Of a DNA stretch of 27,328 bases, positions 27,288 to 27,328 are shown one piece after another. The position numbers and the translations under genes are program-made. The notes below the pieces were generated by a model. It searched no databases and was not told the DNA's origin. It saw only the letters and a list, made by a program, of their open reading frames with translations. Origin of the DNA: CAIOZW01 sp049317725 (lineage in GTDB: Bacteria > Acidobacteriota > Blastocatellia > RBC074); contig JBMOHS010000033.1 in assembly GCA_049317725.1 (NCBI GenBank), positions 1-27,328 on the forward strand. The letters run 5' to 3'. Position 1 is the stretch's first letter; every line of letters starts with the position of its first letter.

Positions 27288-27328
27288 CCCGGTGTGGCCC
27301 GGTGTGGCCCGGTGTGGCCCGGTGTGGC
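27288..27328. repeat. 10-bp tandem repeat (CCCGGTGTGG) running off the window end
   Basis: Four exact copies of CCCGGTGTGG (27288-27327) plus one base, with no mismatch. The array is cut by the end of the window, so its true length is unknown. Confidence 0.9.

Overview
The window reads as a chromosomal segment of an Acidobacteriota bacterium (moderate confidence; class not resolvable by eye). Pointers are a very large Oar-type TonB receptor with an N-terminal carboxypeptidase-regulatory domain, paired PQQ-type beta-propellers, a cytochrome c/helix-hairpin-helix fusion, a DUF1080 + Gfo/Idh + sugar isomerase set, GC-rich coding DNA and strong purine-rich ribosome binding sites. Nineteen protein genes are supported, plus one very short candidate ORF. 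No rRNA, tRNA, CRISPR array, transposase or phage gene was seen.

Layout. (1) 1-4801: ribosomal protein S20 (rpsT) with its terminator, then a long leader and an 1180-residue Oar-like TonB-dependent receptor. (2) 4832-5047: a compact unit with a good sigma70-type promoter, an exceptionally strong Shine-Dalgarno before a 16-codon ORF, a 13-bp hairpin and a rho-independent terminator. This is a candidate small RNA or micro-gene. (3) 5176-8535: tandem universal stress protein, an MlaF-type ABC ATPase, a heptamer tandem repeat that contains the ATPase stop codon, and an MgtC/DUF4010 membrane protein. (4) 8546-12674: a second TonB-dependent receptor (minus), a stand-alone Pnkp-type polynucleotide kinase domain (plus) and an SDR oxidoreductase (minus).

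(5) 12883-15930: a tight three-gene operon encoding a MauG/CcpA-type di-heme enzyme, a cupredoxin with an amicyanin-like Cys-x2-His-Pro-x-Met loop, and a seven-repeat YVTN beta-propeller. All three appear to be exported, two or three of them as lipoproteins. The trio parallels three parts of the methylamine dehydrogenase (mau) system, but no TTQ-bearing small subunit is visible. (6) 16044-23862 (minus): a seven-gene convergent cluster. Two exported PQQ-type propellers (4-bp ATGA overlap), an exported c-type cytochrome-HhH protein and an SGNH-fold protein that has lost its catalytic Ser and His are followed by a sugar isomerase/epimerase, a Gfo/Idh/MocA oxidoreductase and an exported DUF1080 3-keto-glycoside hydrolase. 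The last three fit the 3-keto-glycoside route of sugar breakdown; the upstream part looks like a periplasmic oxidation and electron-transfer module. A perfect bidirectional hairpin at 15970-16008 separates blocks 5 and 6. (7) 24242-26950 (minus): a P2-type, probably calcium, transporting ATPase, followed to the window end by non-coding DNA that finishes in a 10-bp tandem repeat.

Starts were moved inward from the longest reading frame where a Shine-Dalgarno and signal peptide supported it. All functional calls rest on motifs read by eye; no database search was possible.
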